Shown piece after piece: positions 1-6,083 of a stretch of DNA of 6,250 nt. The notes beneath the pieces are model-generated. The model was not told the origin of the DNA. It ran no database searches and saw only the letters and a program-made list of their open reading frames with translations. Both the position numbers and the translations under genes were made by a program. The stretch is from the NCBI GenBank assembly GCA_002352365.1, contig DEIJ01000102.1:13043-19292 (forward strand), read 5' to 3'. Source of the DNA: Dehalococcoidia bacterium UBA2777 (lineage in GTDB: Bacteria; Chloroflexota; Dehalococcoidia; UBA2247; UBA2777). The stretch's first letter is position 1. Every line of letters starts with the position of its first letter.

Positions 1-1
1 T

Positions 2-835
2 TGTGGTGTAGACCAAATAAAAAGACTAGCACCTGAAGAAATGAAAGCTCTACTGGATAAGGACAAGAAGGGCAAGTTTTTCCTTCTAGATGTGAGGCAA
101 CCTGAAGAGTATGAAGCCGCACACCTCCCCGGTGCTATGCTTATCCCGCTGGGCGAACTGGAAGCTAGACAAGAGGAGTTAGACCGAAGCAAGAAGATTA
201 TCACCTATTGCCGCTCAGGACACAGAAGCACGGCGGCAGCTATAGCCCTGTGTGGACTGGGGTTTGAGGGTGTTTACCACCTGGATGGCGGTATTCTCAA
301 CTGGCCTTATGAGACTATCGCTGGAATACCTGAAGCCAGGCCTGAGTTGATAACCGAAACATCCAGTGTCAGGGATACTCTCATGCTGGCTATCAAACTG
401 GAGAAGGGCTCGTGGGATTTTTATATGGTGGCTGGGGATAAGGTCAAGTTGCCTCTGGCGAAAGAGACATTCCAGGTGCTAGCGAGCGCCGAAGATGGAC
501 ATATGCAGCGCCTCTACCAGCAGGCTGCCAGGCTGGGCGAGGAGGAACTTCCACCTTTCGAAAAGCTCAAGCACGGGCTCAAGGTGGAACACATGGAAGG
601 TGGTATTGAGATCAGTCCTGCTCTGGCCAGAGTAGACGAGAAATTCGCCGATGAGATGGCGGCATTGGAGATAGCGCTGGAAAAGGAGTTCATGTCTTAC
701 GATTTCTATAAGCGAACTCTGGCATTGGTGGGTAACGCGGAAGCCAAAGTGCTATTGCACGAGTTGGCCGTCGAGGAACGCAAGCACGCTGATATTATAC
801 TGCAGAGGCTGTCGGAAGTGGTTCGGGGACGATAA
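2..835 (+). CDS. Rhodanese / ferritin-like (rubrerythrin-type) fusion protein, 5' end outside window
   Basis: Numbering is from the ATG at 41. Residues about 1-95 are a rhodanese domain: LLDVRQPEEY (15-24), HLPGA (28-32) and the active-site loop CRSGHRS with catalytic Cys57, which would carry a persulfide. Residues about 108-262 form a four-helix ferritin-like domain with a repeated helix pair. Likely di-iron ligands are E121, the E151-x-x-H154 pair, E216 and the E246-x-x-H249 pair. There is no C-terminal rubredoxin. The frame stays open upstream of 41 to the window edge and encodes GVDQIKRLAPEEMKALL, a normal start of a rhodanese fold, with no ribosome site before 41; so the gene most likely starts left of the window and 41 is internal. 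Inferred role: cytoplasmic sulfane-sulfur transfer coupled to oxygen or peroxide chemistry. The next gene, also sulfur-related, begins 19 bases downstream, so co-transcription is likely. Domain calls are firm; substrate is unknown. Confidence 0.9.
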   Translation, partial: CGVDQIKRLAPEEMKALLDKDKKGKFFLLDVRQPEEYEAAHLPGAMLIPLGELEARQEELDRSKKIITYCRSGHRSTAAAIALCGLGFEGVYHLDGGILNWPYETIAGIPEARPELITETSSVRDTLMLAIKLEKGSWDFYMVAGDKVKLPLAKETFQVLASAEDGHMQRLYQQAARLGEEELPPFEKLKHGLKVEHMEGGIEISPALARVDEKFADEMAALEIALEKEFMSYDFYKRTLALVGNAEAKVLLHELAVEERKHADIILQRLSEVVRGR

Positions 836-854
836 TTGAGCCAGGAGGGCGCAG

Positions 855-2225
855 ATGATTTTTGAACGCGTGAAATCAGAGGGAATAGCCCACAATTCAT
901 ACTTCATCGGTTCAGAAAATGATGCTGCCGTAATTGACCCTCGGCGTGACTGCCACATCTACGTTGACTTGGCCCAGCAGAAAGGCCTGAAAATCAGGTA
1001 TACCTTCGAGACACACCGCAACGAGGACTACGTGATCGGCTCTGGGGAACTCAATCACATCACTGCGGCCGAAATCTATCACGGGCCTGGTTTGGATTGG
1101 AAATACGGCAATACACTGAGAGATGGGCAGGAATTTAGGATTGGCGACCTCAGGTTGACTGCTATCCATACCCCAGGGCATACTGACGAGAGCACGTCCT
1201 ATACGGTGGCTGACCTCTCCTCTGGTAAAGCTACGGTAATGGTATTCACTGGGGACGCGCTATTAGTGGGTGATGTCGGCCGAACGGACCTATATGGTCC
1301 CGAAGAGACTCCGAGGTTGGCCTCAAATCTTTATGACAGTATCTTCGATAGGATCCTTCCCCTGGGTGACGGGGTGCTCCTGTGTCCAGCCCACGGCGCG
1401 GGATCAGTCTGTGCGGCGAGTATTGCCGACCGGGATGAAAGTACTATCGGCATAGAGAGAGCGCAAAACCCGATGCTTCAGAAGAATAGAGACGACTTCA
1501 TAAAATACAAGGTGACTGAAAAGCTGGAGAGGCCCCGCTATTTCCGCCAAATGGAAAAATATAATTTGGAAGGTCCTCCCCTCTTGAGATGTCTGCCTCT
1601 ACCGGCTCCACTTACTCCGGCCGAGTTCAGGGACGAGATAGAGCGGGGGGCAGTGGTTGTTGATACCAGTCTACCGGCTGCCTTCGGCGGTGCCCACATC
1701 AAGCGGGCCTATAGCATCTGGCTTCAAGGACTACCTGTGTTCGCTGGATGGGTACTACCTTATGACAAGGCCATTTTGTTGGTGTTAGAAGACCAGTCTA
1801 ATCTAGAGAGAGCAGTTAGCTACCTGATACGTGCTGGCTATGACCAGATTTCGGGCTATCTCAAGGGTGGCATCGAGGGCTGGTACAATGTCGGATTTCC
1901 AACCCAGCACTTGGGGGTTTTGACAGTCCATGAGCTGAAAGCCAAGATAGACCACGGCGAGAGACTCACCATATTGGATGACAGGGGGGAGCAGGAATGG
2001 GATAAGGGACATATAGAGGGTGCAAAGCACATATATGTGGGGCATATTCCGGAGAGAATGGCCGATATTCCCAGAGACAAACCAACAGCATTGATCTGTA
2101 ACGTAGGACATCGCGCCGGGCTCGGCGCCAGCATCCTCCTCCGGGAAGGCTGCTGCGAAGTGTACAATATCCTGGGCAGTATGACAGCTTGGAGAGCTGC
2201 TGGCTACCCCATCTCCACTGAATAG
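855..2225 (+). CDS. MBL-fold persulfide dioxygenase-like protein with two C-terminal rhodanese domains
   Basis: The start is set by AGGAGG at 843-848, six bases before the ATG. Residues 1-200 are a metallo-beta-lactamase fold. The usual HxHxDH motif reads H54-R-N56-E-D58-Y59, so two of its three histidines are replaced. H54, H109 (TPGHT) and D134 (FTGD) are kept; these match the mononuclear iron triad known from ETHE1-type persulfide dioxygenases. H180 (PAH) is also present. Residues about 253-350 form a rhodanese-like domain without a cysteine at its active-site loop (LVLEDQSN), so it is probably structural. Residues about 355-453 form a second rhodanese with loop C415-NVGHR, likely catalytic. 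By family knowledge such fusions oxidise glutathione or protein persulfide to sulfite and move sulfane sulfur. It follows a rhodanese/ferritin-like gene, probably in one operon. Glyoxalase II-like hydrolysis is a less likely alternative. Confidence 0.88.
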   Translation: MIFERVKSEGIAHNSYFIGSENDAAVIDPRRDCHIYVDLAQQKGLKIRYTFETHRNEDYVIGSGELNHITAAEIYHGPGLDWKYGNTLRDGQEFRIGDLRLTAIHTPGHTDESTSYTVADLSSGKATVMVFTGDALLVGDVGRTDLYGPEETPRLASNLYDSIFDRILPLGDGVLLCPAHGAGSVCAASIADRDESTIGIERAQNPMLQKNRDDFIKYKVTEKLERPRYFRQMEKYNLEGPPLLRCLPLPAPLTPAEFRDEIERGAVVVDTSLPAAFGGAHIKRAYSIWLQGLPVFAGWVLPYDKAILLVLEDQSNLERAVSYLIRAGYDQISGYLKGGIEGWYNVGFPTQHLGVLTVHELKAKIDHGERLTILDDRGEQEWDKGHIEGAKHIYVGHIPERMADIPRDKPTALICNVGHRAGLGASILLREGCCEVYNILGSMTAWRAAGYPISTE

Positions 2226-2247
2226 TATCATGACTGGAGCTTTCAAC

Positions 2248-2503
2248 ATGCAGGATGAGTTGAGCAAGCTGTTGGAGGTGGCAATGTACAGGGAGATCGC
2301 CTGTCGTCCTTCTACATCGCGGGCCACGCTTGTTTTCACCATGAGGCGAGAGCAGCAGGCCATGTGGAGTTCTACCCCAGAAGATGAGTGCTCTAGGCGA
2401 TGAGGACGCCAAACACCTCTGTGAGAGGCTGATTTGCGAAGAGTTGAAACAGAAGTTGAAGTTGGAGATATTCTATGACGACTTCTTCAATCGGGAAAAC
2501 TGA
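2248..2503 (+). pseudogene. Broken rubrerythrin / ferritin-like gene with internal deletion and frameshifts
   Basis: The ATG at 2248 follows a GGAG at 2235-2238 and begins MQDELSKLLEVAMYREIA, the first helix of a ferritin-like protein. One base appears lost near 2302-2309: the helix continues as SSFYIAGH in the next frame. The family's middle (of the order of 70 residues, including the first metal-binding EExxH helix) is missing. Frame 1 resumes as FTMRREQQAM, the third-helix motif, then EFY appears in another frame, and from 2384 a third frame runs to the TGA at 2503, beginning MSALGDEDAKHLCERL and ending LEIFYDDFFNREN. All three forward frames are therefore needed to reassemble the ends. 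No single frame can encode a working di-iron protein. It sits directly after the MBL/rhodanese gene, where a rubrerythrin partner makes sense. Confidence 0.8.
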
Positions 2504-2514
2504 AGGAGGGCGAG

Positions 2515-2825
2515 ATGGTGCTAGAAGGGAAGCGGATCGCTATTCTGGCCGAGGAAGAACTTCAGGATTCTGAACTCACAGAGCCAATGAAGGTCATGAA
2601 GGAGGCCGGTGCCCAGGTGGTTGTTGTTGGCAGCAGGACAAAGAGTACATACCGCGGATATTGTAAGAGATCGCAGGCTTACCTTCTGGGCTTCGGTGGC
2701 AGTGGACCTCAAAAACGCCGGTGCTCTATGGGTAGATAAGCCAGTGGTGCGTGACGCCAGTCTGATCACCTCCCGCAAGCCCAGCGACCTACCTGAATTC
2801 AACAAGGCCATAATTGAAGCCCCCT
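2515..2825 (+). pseudogene. Broken DJ-1/PfpI-family gene lacking its catalytic centre
   Basis: A strong AGGAGG at 2504-2509 precedes the ATG, and the first 46 or so residues (GKRIAILAEEELQDSEL, then VMKEAGAQVVVVGS and TYRG) match the N-terminal Rossmann-like half of the PfpI/DJ-1 class I amidotransferase-like family. Around 2655-2670 the reading changes frame: the original frame runs out at 2739, while the family's C-terminal part appears in the next frame as VDLKNAGALWVDKPVVRDAS and LITSRKPSDLPEFNKAII. The segment between (of the order of 85 residues in intact members) is absent, including the nucleophile elbow with the catalytic cysteine. The product would be inactive. The exact 3' end is uncertain because no in-frame stop follows the family's normal end near 2825. 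Intact members are associated with protein or aldehyde repair and stress survival. Confidence 0.8.
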
Positions 2826-2827
2826 TG

Positions 2828-3017
2828 ATGGCCAGAAAGAGAATCTTGTTTGAGGAGCGTGCCTCAGAATGCACTGCGCACGGCCACTGCCGGTTCCCGT
2901 TGTGGTGCCTGTGGTACCTTTGAGGAGCATCCCCCAACAGCCGACGACCTGGCGGTAGCGGAGGTCCTCCGACGGAGAGTAGCTGAGGTGACAGGACAAT
3001 TGCTTAAGGGTAGATGA
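2828..3017 (+). pseudogene. Unrecognised Cys-rich small gene, probably frameshifted
   Basis: No family is recognised with confidence. One frame starts at the ATG at 2828 (MARKRILFEERASECTAHGH, then C) and runs to a stop at 2923. The frame one base further on, from about 2898 to the TGA at 3017, reads CGACGTFEEHPPTADDLAVA followed by a basic helix (LRRRVAEVTGQLLKGR). Joining them with a single-base shift near 2895-2900 gives about 62 residues with Cys and His spaced C-x5-C-x3-C-x2-C, compatible with a small zinc or iron-sulfur protein. A competing reading is that the two parts are the ends of a larger lost gene: the last 30 residues resemble the C-terminal helix of WrbA-like flavodoxin-fold proteins. 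No good ribosome site precedes 2828. The next intact gene starts 30 bases downstream with its own AGGAGG. Confidence 0.4.
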
Positions 3018-3047
3018 GGCTACTCGGAATCTAGGAGGCGGCATAGA

Positions 3048-3353
3048 ATGAAGAGAATCTTTGAGGCAAAGCTCTGGGTTAATAACGCAGCCCTCGATCT
3101 CAACCCCTTCGTCGAGGAGTTCTTGGCTCGGACCGTTGCCGGCGCGGTATCCTCCTTGAAGGGGACTGAGGATATCGAGAGCCTGGAGCTTTATCTAGAG
3201 CAAGGCGATGTCAGAGTCATCGTCAATGGGAATGAACTCCCCCTTACCCCCTTCCCCAACGACATTATTGCCAGCACATTGGTTGGCCTGGTCTCGTCAC
3301 TAAAGGGGGTAAGCAAAATAGACAGTTTGAGCATCAGCCTGAAGGCGCAATAG
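3048..3353 (+). CDS. Conserved-looking small protein made of two tandem 48-residue repeats
   Basis: The family is not recognised by name. AGGAGG at 3033-3038 lies nine bases before the ATG, and the frame is clean for 101 residues. The protein is an internal duplication: residues 11-50 align without gaps to 59-98 at a spacing of exactly 48, with 19 of 40 identical by my count. Shared landmarks are VN (11/59), LxLxPF (16-21/64-69), AxT (27-29/75-77), VSSLKG (34-39/82-87) and IxSL (43-46/91-94). Each repeat reads as a beta strand, a loop with PF, an amphipathic helix ending in SSLKG, and a second strand. There is no signal peptide, membrane segment or cysteine, so it is probably a compact cytoplasmic protein. 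It lies just downstream of three decayed genes, yet its frame and ribosome site are intact, which suggests it is still under selection. Function unknown. Confidence 0.85.
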   Translation: MKRIFEAKLWVNNAALDLNPFVEEFLARTVAGAVSSLKGTEDIESLELYLEQGDVRVIVNGNELPLTPFPNDIIASTLVGLVSSLKGVSKIDSLSISLKAQ

Positions 3354-3374
3354 CGAAGTGAGCCTGAAACTTGC

Positions 3375-3398
3375 GGGAATACCTTCCCTGTTGACAGG
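3375..3398. repeat. Two short adjacent inverted repeats after the 101-residue gene
   Basis: GGGAA-TACC-TTCCC (3375-3388) is a perfect five-base-pair stem with a four-base loop, 22 bases after the stop of the preceding gene. It overlaps CCTGT-TG-ACAGG (3387-3398), a second perfect five-base-pair inverted repeat. No T-run follows, so this is at best a weak transcription end or a protein-binding site. Short stems like these can arise by chance. Confidence 0.25.
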
Positions 3399-3474
3399 CA
3401 CAGTTGGTGGTTCGAAGCCCACTAGTAGTTGCCTTAACCCAGGGTGTTTTCAAATGTGTGGTCCAGGTCAGTTC

Positions 3475-3502
3475 TTGAGACAATAGTCACATTCAACATA
3501 AT
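3475..3502 (+). promoter_or_regulatory. Candidate sigma70-type promoter for the metallothionein-like gene
   Basis: TTGAGA (3475-3480) and CATAAT (3497-3502) each match the -35 and -10 consensus at five of six positions and are separated by 16 bases. The expected transcript start, near 3509, gives a leader of about 33 bases containing the AGGGGG ribosome site at 3528-3533. No other pair this good was seen in the 188-base gap between the genes at 3048 and 3542. The call rests on sequence match only. Confidence 0.45.
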
Positions 3503-3505
3503 GTG
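3488..3505. promoter_or_regulatory. Inverted repeat over the -10 box, candidate metal-responsive operator
   Basis: CACATT (3488-3493) and AATGTG (3500-3505) are a perfect six-base inverted repeat with a six-base spacer, covering the candidate -10 element at 3497-3502. A dimeric repressor bound here would block the promoter. Metallothionein genes in bacteria are known to be controlled by ArsR/SmtB-type sensors at inverted repeats in such positions, but no regulator gene is in the window and the arms are short. Confidence 0.35.
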
Positions 3506-3541
3506 GGCAGGTATAGAATTTGGTCAAAGGGGGAAAATGAG

Positions 3542-3667
3542 ATGGCTGAGGAACTATGTCCAGTGTGTGGTTGTGCTATTGTTGGAGGCGGCTACGAGAA
3601 GGATAGTGTTACATACTGCTGTGAGCCTTGCGCTACGCAAAGCGGGCCATGCCTGTGTGGCTGCTGA
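3542..3667 (+). CDS. Metallothionein-like Cys-rich small protein (41 residues)
   Basis: The ATG at 3542 follows AGGGGG at 3528-3533 and the frame closes with TGA at 3665-3667. Nine of 41 residues are cysteine: C6, C9, C11, C26, C27, C30, C37, C39 and C41, arranged CPVCGC, then YCCEPCA, then CLCGC at the very C-terminus. The YCCExCA centre between CxxCxC and CxC clusters closely resembles bacterial SmtA/BmtA metallothioneins, which bind zinc, cadmium or copper through cysteine thiolates, although it is shorter (SmtA is about 56 residues) and lacks the histidines often seen there. Inferred role: cytoplasmic metal buffering, or donation to zinc proteins. A candidate promoter and operator lie immediately upstream. 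The cysteine pattern is too regular for a chance frame. A small zinc-ribbon protein of another kind is the main alternative. Confidence 0.75.
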   Translation: MAEELCPVCGCAIVGGGYEKDSVTYCCEPCATQSGPCLCGC

Positions 3668-3744
3668 CATCCCATCGCCGAGGAGCAACGAAAGTGCTAG
3701 ATTGAAGACTCAAATGCAGGTTCACCATTGAGGTCAGATTCTGA

Positions 3745-5796
3745 ATGACTAACCATCTGATAAAGGAGACCAGCCCTTATCTGCTTCAGCACGCCCATAA
3801 TCCTGTGGACTGGTACCCATGGGATAGCGAGGCGCTGGAACGCGCCCGGAGGGAGGACAAGCCTATCCTGCTGAGCATAGGCTACTCTGCTTGCCATTGG
3901 TGCCATGTCATGGAGCGGGAGTGTTTCGAAGACGTGGCCATAGCAGGTCTCATGAACGAGCACTTTGTCCCCATTAAGGTGGACCGCGAAGAGCACCCCG
4001 ACTTAGACCATGTATATATGGAAGCGGTGCAGGCCATGACCGGTAGCGGTGGTTGGCCGCTGACCGTGTTTCTCACACCCCAGGGAGAGCCCTTCTATGG
4101 CGGCACCTACTTCCCACCCCAGGATAGCCATGGCTTGCCCGCTTTTTCTCGCGTTCTGCTAGCCGTGGCCGACGCCTACAACACCAGAAGATCTCAGGTC
4201 GCAGCCACTGCAGATCAGTTGGTCTCATATTTGAAAGAGAGGTCAAGTGTCAAAGCAACGCCACAGCCACTGGATGGTGACATCCTTCGTCAGGCATACC
4301 AGGCTGTAGCAGCAAGCTTTGACCATGAGAATGGTAGCTTTAGCTCGGCACCAAAATTCCCCCAGCCTATGGTCCAGGAGTTTCTGCTGCGCTACCACCA
4401 CCGAAGCCAGGAGTCACAGGCACTCCAGATGGTGGAATTGACCCTGGACAAAATGGCAAAGGGCGGGATCTACGACCAGATTGGTGGTGGCTTCCACCGC
4501 TACTCAACTGATGCCCGCTGGCTTGTCCCCCATTTTGAAAAAATGCTCTACGATAATGCGCTCCTGAGCCGACTTTATCTTCATGCCTACCAGGCAACGG
4601 GCAACACTGGATACCGGCACATCGCCGAGGACACGCTGGACTACGTCCTCAGGGAGATGACCGACTCCGCCGGTGGTTTCTATTCCGCTCAGGACGCCGA
4701 TAGCGAAGGGGTGGAAGGGAAATACTATGTGTGGACGGCCAAGGAGATCATCGGCCTGCTGGGTCAAGAGGAGGGCAGGCTTATCGGGCAGTACTTTGGC
4801 ATAAGTGATGAGGGCAACTTCGATGGGAGAAATGTGCTCCATGTGCCCACGGATATCGAGACGTTTGCCGCAGCGGTCGGTGTCAGGCAAGAAGAGCTGG
4901 GAGCTACCATCGAGCAGTCGAGGAGGAGACTCCTTGCCGCAAGGGAGCAACGGGTAAGACCCAGCCGTGACGAGAAGATAGTGACCTCGTGGAACAGCTT
5001 AATGTTAGGTAGTTTCGCCGAAGCGGCCAGCATTTTGGGCCGAGAGGACTACCGCAGTGCAGCGACGGCCAGCGCTGACTTCTTGCTCCATGAGCTGCGG
5101 CGAGATGATGTTCTGATGCATAGCTATAAGGACCGCAAATCCAAAATACCAGGCTATCTGGATGACTACGCCCTCCTAATCGGCGGTCTCCTGGCCCTCC
5201 ACGAAGCCAGCTTTGAGCCCCGGTGGCTGGAGGAGGCCATCTCTCTAGCCGATGCCATGACCTACCGCTTCTGGGACGGGGAGCAACATGGCCCGTTCTA
5301 CGATACGGGGCAGGATCACAGTGTCCTGTTTCTCCGCCCCCGGGACATCTTGGATTCGGTGAAACCCTGCGGTGGGTCAGCAGCTGCCGACGTCTTGCTG
5401 CGCCTGGCAATCATCACCGGTGAAACTGCCTTTGAAAAGCGTGCCGTGGCAGCGCTGAGCTCGGTGCGGGAACAGATCAGAGCTCATCCCCTTGGCTTTG
5501 GACATTGGCTTTGTGCCCTGGATTTCCATCTGTCCAACCCGAAGGAGATCGTTATCGCCGGCATGCATAACGATCAACGGACTCAAGCCCTATTGCGAAT
5601 AATCCATGCTCGCTACATGCCAAACAGGGTTTTGGTTGGCGTTGATCCTGGCAAGCCGCACGCGTTGACAGCAGCTCCCCTTCTCAGAAACCGGACTATG
5701 ATCCACGGCTGCCCCACAGTATACCTCTGTCAAAGACACATCTGCCACACCCCGACATCAGACCCCAGTGCTCTGGAGCGAGAGCTGGATGGTTGA
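3745..5796 (+). CDS. Thioredoxin-domain protein of the SSP411/YyaL (DUF255) family
   Basis: At 683 residues this is full length for the family. The N-terminal part (about 3-165) is the DUF255 thioredoxin fold with active-site motif C50-H-W-C53 in SACHWCHVM, followed by GGWPLTVFLTP (102-112) and GGTYFPP (119-125). The rest is an alpha/alpha barrel resembling N-acylglucosamine 2-epimerase and glycosidase folds, with family blocks SAPKFP (201-206), HFEKMLYDN (263-271), AQDADSEG (315-322), TSWNSLM (414-420) and YLDDYA (471-476). It ends with the usual tail YLCQRHIC (C662, C667). An in-frame TGA at 3742-3744 abuts the ATG, so the start cannot lie further upstream; the ribosome site is weak (TTGAGG at 3728-3733). 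No signal peptide is seen, so it is cytoplasmic. The biochemical role of this family is unsettled; CHWC suggests disulfide chemistry. Confidence 0.93.
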   Translation: MTNHLIKETSPYLLQHAHNPVDWYPWDSEALERARREDKPILLSIGYSACHWCHVMERECFEDVAIAGLMNEHFVPIKVDREEHPDLDHVYMEAVQAMTGSGGWPLTVFLTPQGEPFYGGTYFPPQDSHGLPAFSRVLLAVADAYNTRRSQVAATADQLVSYLKERSSVKATPQPLDGDILRQAYQAVAASFDHENGSFSSAPKFPQPMVQEFLLRYHHRSQESQALQMVELTLDKMAKGGIYDQIGGGFHRYSTDARWLVPHFEKMLYDNALLSRLYLHAYQATGNTGYRHIAEDTLDYVLREMTDSAGGFYSAQDADSEGVEGKYYVWTAKEIIGLLGQEEGRLIGQYFGISDEGNFDGRNVLHVPTDIETFAAAVGVRQEELGATIEQSRRRLLAAREQRVRPSRDEKIVTSWNSLMLGSFAEAASILGREDYRSAATASADFLLHELRRDDVLMHSYKDRKSKIPGYLDDYALLIGGLLALHEASFEPRWLEEAISLADAMTYRFWDGEQHGPFYDTGQDHSVLFLRPRDILDSVKPCGGSAAADVLLRLAIITGETAFEKRAVAALSSVREQIRAHPLGFGHWLCALDFHLSNPKEIVIAGMHNDQRTQALLRIIHARYMPNRVLVGVDPGKPHALTAAPLLRNRTMIHGCPTVYLCQRHICHTPTSDPSALERELDG

Positions 5797-5835
5797 CAGG
5801 AAGAGGTATGGACATCCCAAGTGGCCGCAGTTCAG

Positions 5836-5847
5836 AGCCTTAAGGCT
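5836..5847. repeat. 12-base perfect palindrome between converging genes
   Basis: AGCCTTAAGGCT is perfectly self-complementary. It lies 40 bases after the stop of the large + strand gene and covers the stop of the decayed minus-strand frame. Without a loop or T-run it is a poor terminator; it may be chance. Confidence 0.3.
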
Positions 5848-6083
5848 TGCTAGTCATCAGCTCGTAGGGTGAACCTGTGAAGTGTTTGCGGTCTGTGGTG
5901 ATCCATTCCGGCGGCGCTTCACGCCTCCTCATCTCTGATTAGCGCTTTGAACATACCTTTCCATGGCGGCTGAGTGCGCTGTCTTCCACCTCAGGGTAAG
6001 TTGAGGAACTTAACTAACTTCCCGACCAAGTACCCGGCGCGCTCTTCACCTAGAGGCTTATATGCTTCAAGCTCCCGCACCAC
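5840..6083 (-). pseudogene. Decayed unrecognised small gene on the minus strand, in several frames
   Basis: Four minus-strand pieces read like one protein split by frameshifts. From a possible GTG at 6083 the first reads VRELEAYKPLGEERAGYLVG and continues KLVKFLN before a stop at 5991. The second (6001-5939) reads TYPEVEDSALSRHGK. The third, ending at 5919, reads GMFKALIRDEEA. The fourth (5932-5840) reads PPEWITTDRKHFTGSPYELM and ends in a TAA at 5840. Joined, they give roughly 80-85 residues with plausible helices, acidic and basic patterning and a conserved-looking aromatic tail. The first piece can also be read upstream to about 6122 (VSGGWYSAEGG), so the start is uncertain. I cannot assign a family. 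It converges on the SSP411-type gene. The + strand frame over the same bases is rich in Ser, Pro and Arg and looks antisense. Confidence 0.4.

Noticed and set aside
1803..2363. A 186-residue minus-strand open frame.
   Set aside because: It lies opposite the rhodanese domains of the 855-2225 gene, whose motifs are clear; the composition is antisense-like.
3391..3396. Exact TTGACA as a -35 box.
   Set aside because: No reasonable -10 element lies 15-19 bases downstream; the match falls inside a short inverted repeat.
3404..3425. GGTTCGAAGCCC resembles the T-arm of a tRNA.
   Set aside because: The five-base T-stem does not pair properly, no acceptor or anticodon arms surround it, and no CCA-like end follows.
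3444..3731. A 95-residue + strand open frame.
   Set aside because: It overlaps the metallothionein-like gene in another frame, has no ribosome site and no protein-like patterning.
4504..4950. A 148-residue minus-strand open frame.
   Set aside because: It is antisense to well-matched SSP411-family blocks and shows no family motif.
5997..6012. TAAGTT-GAGG-AACTTA hairpin as a terminator.
   Set aside because: The stem is six base pairs, AT-rich and without a T-run, and it falls inside the minus-strand coding remnant.
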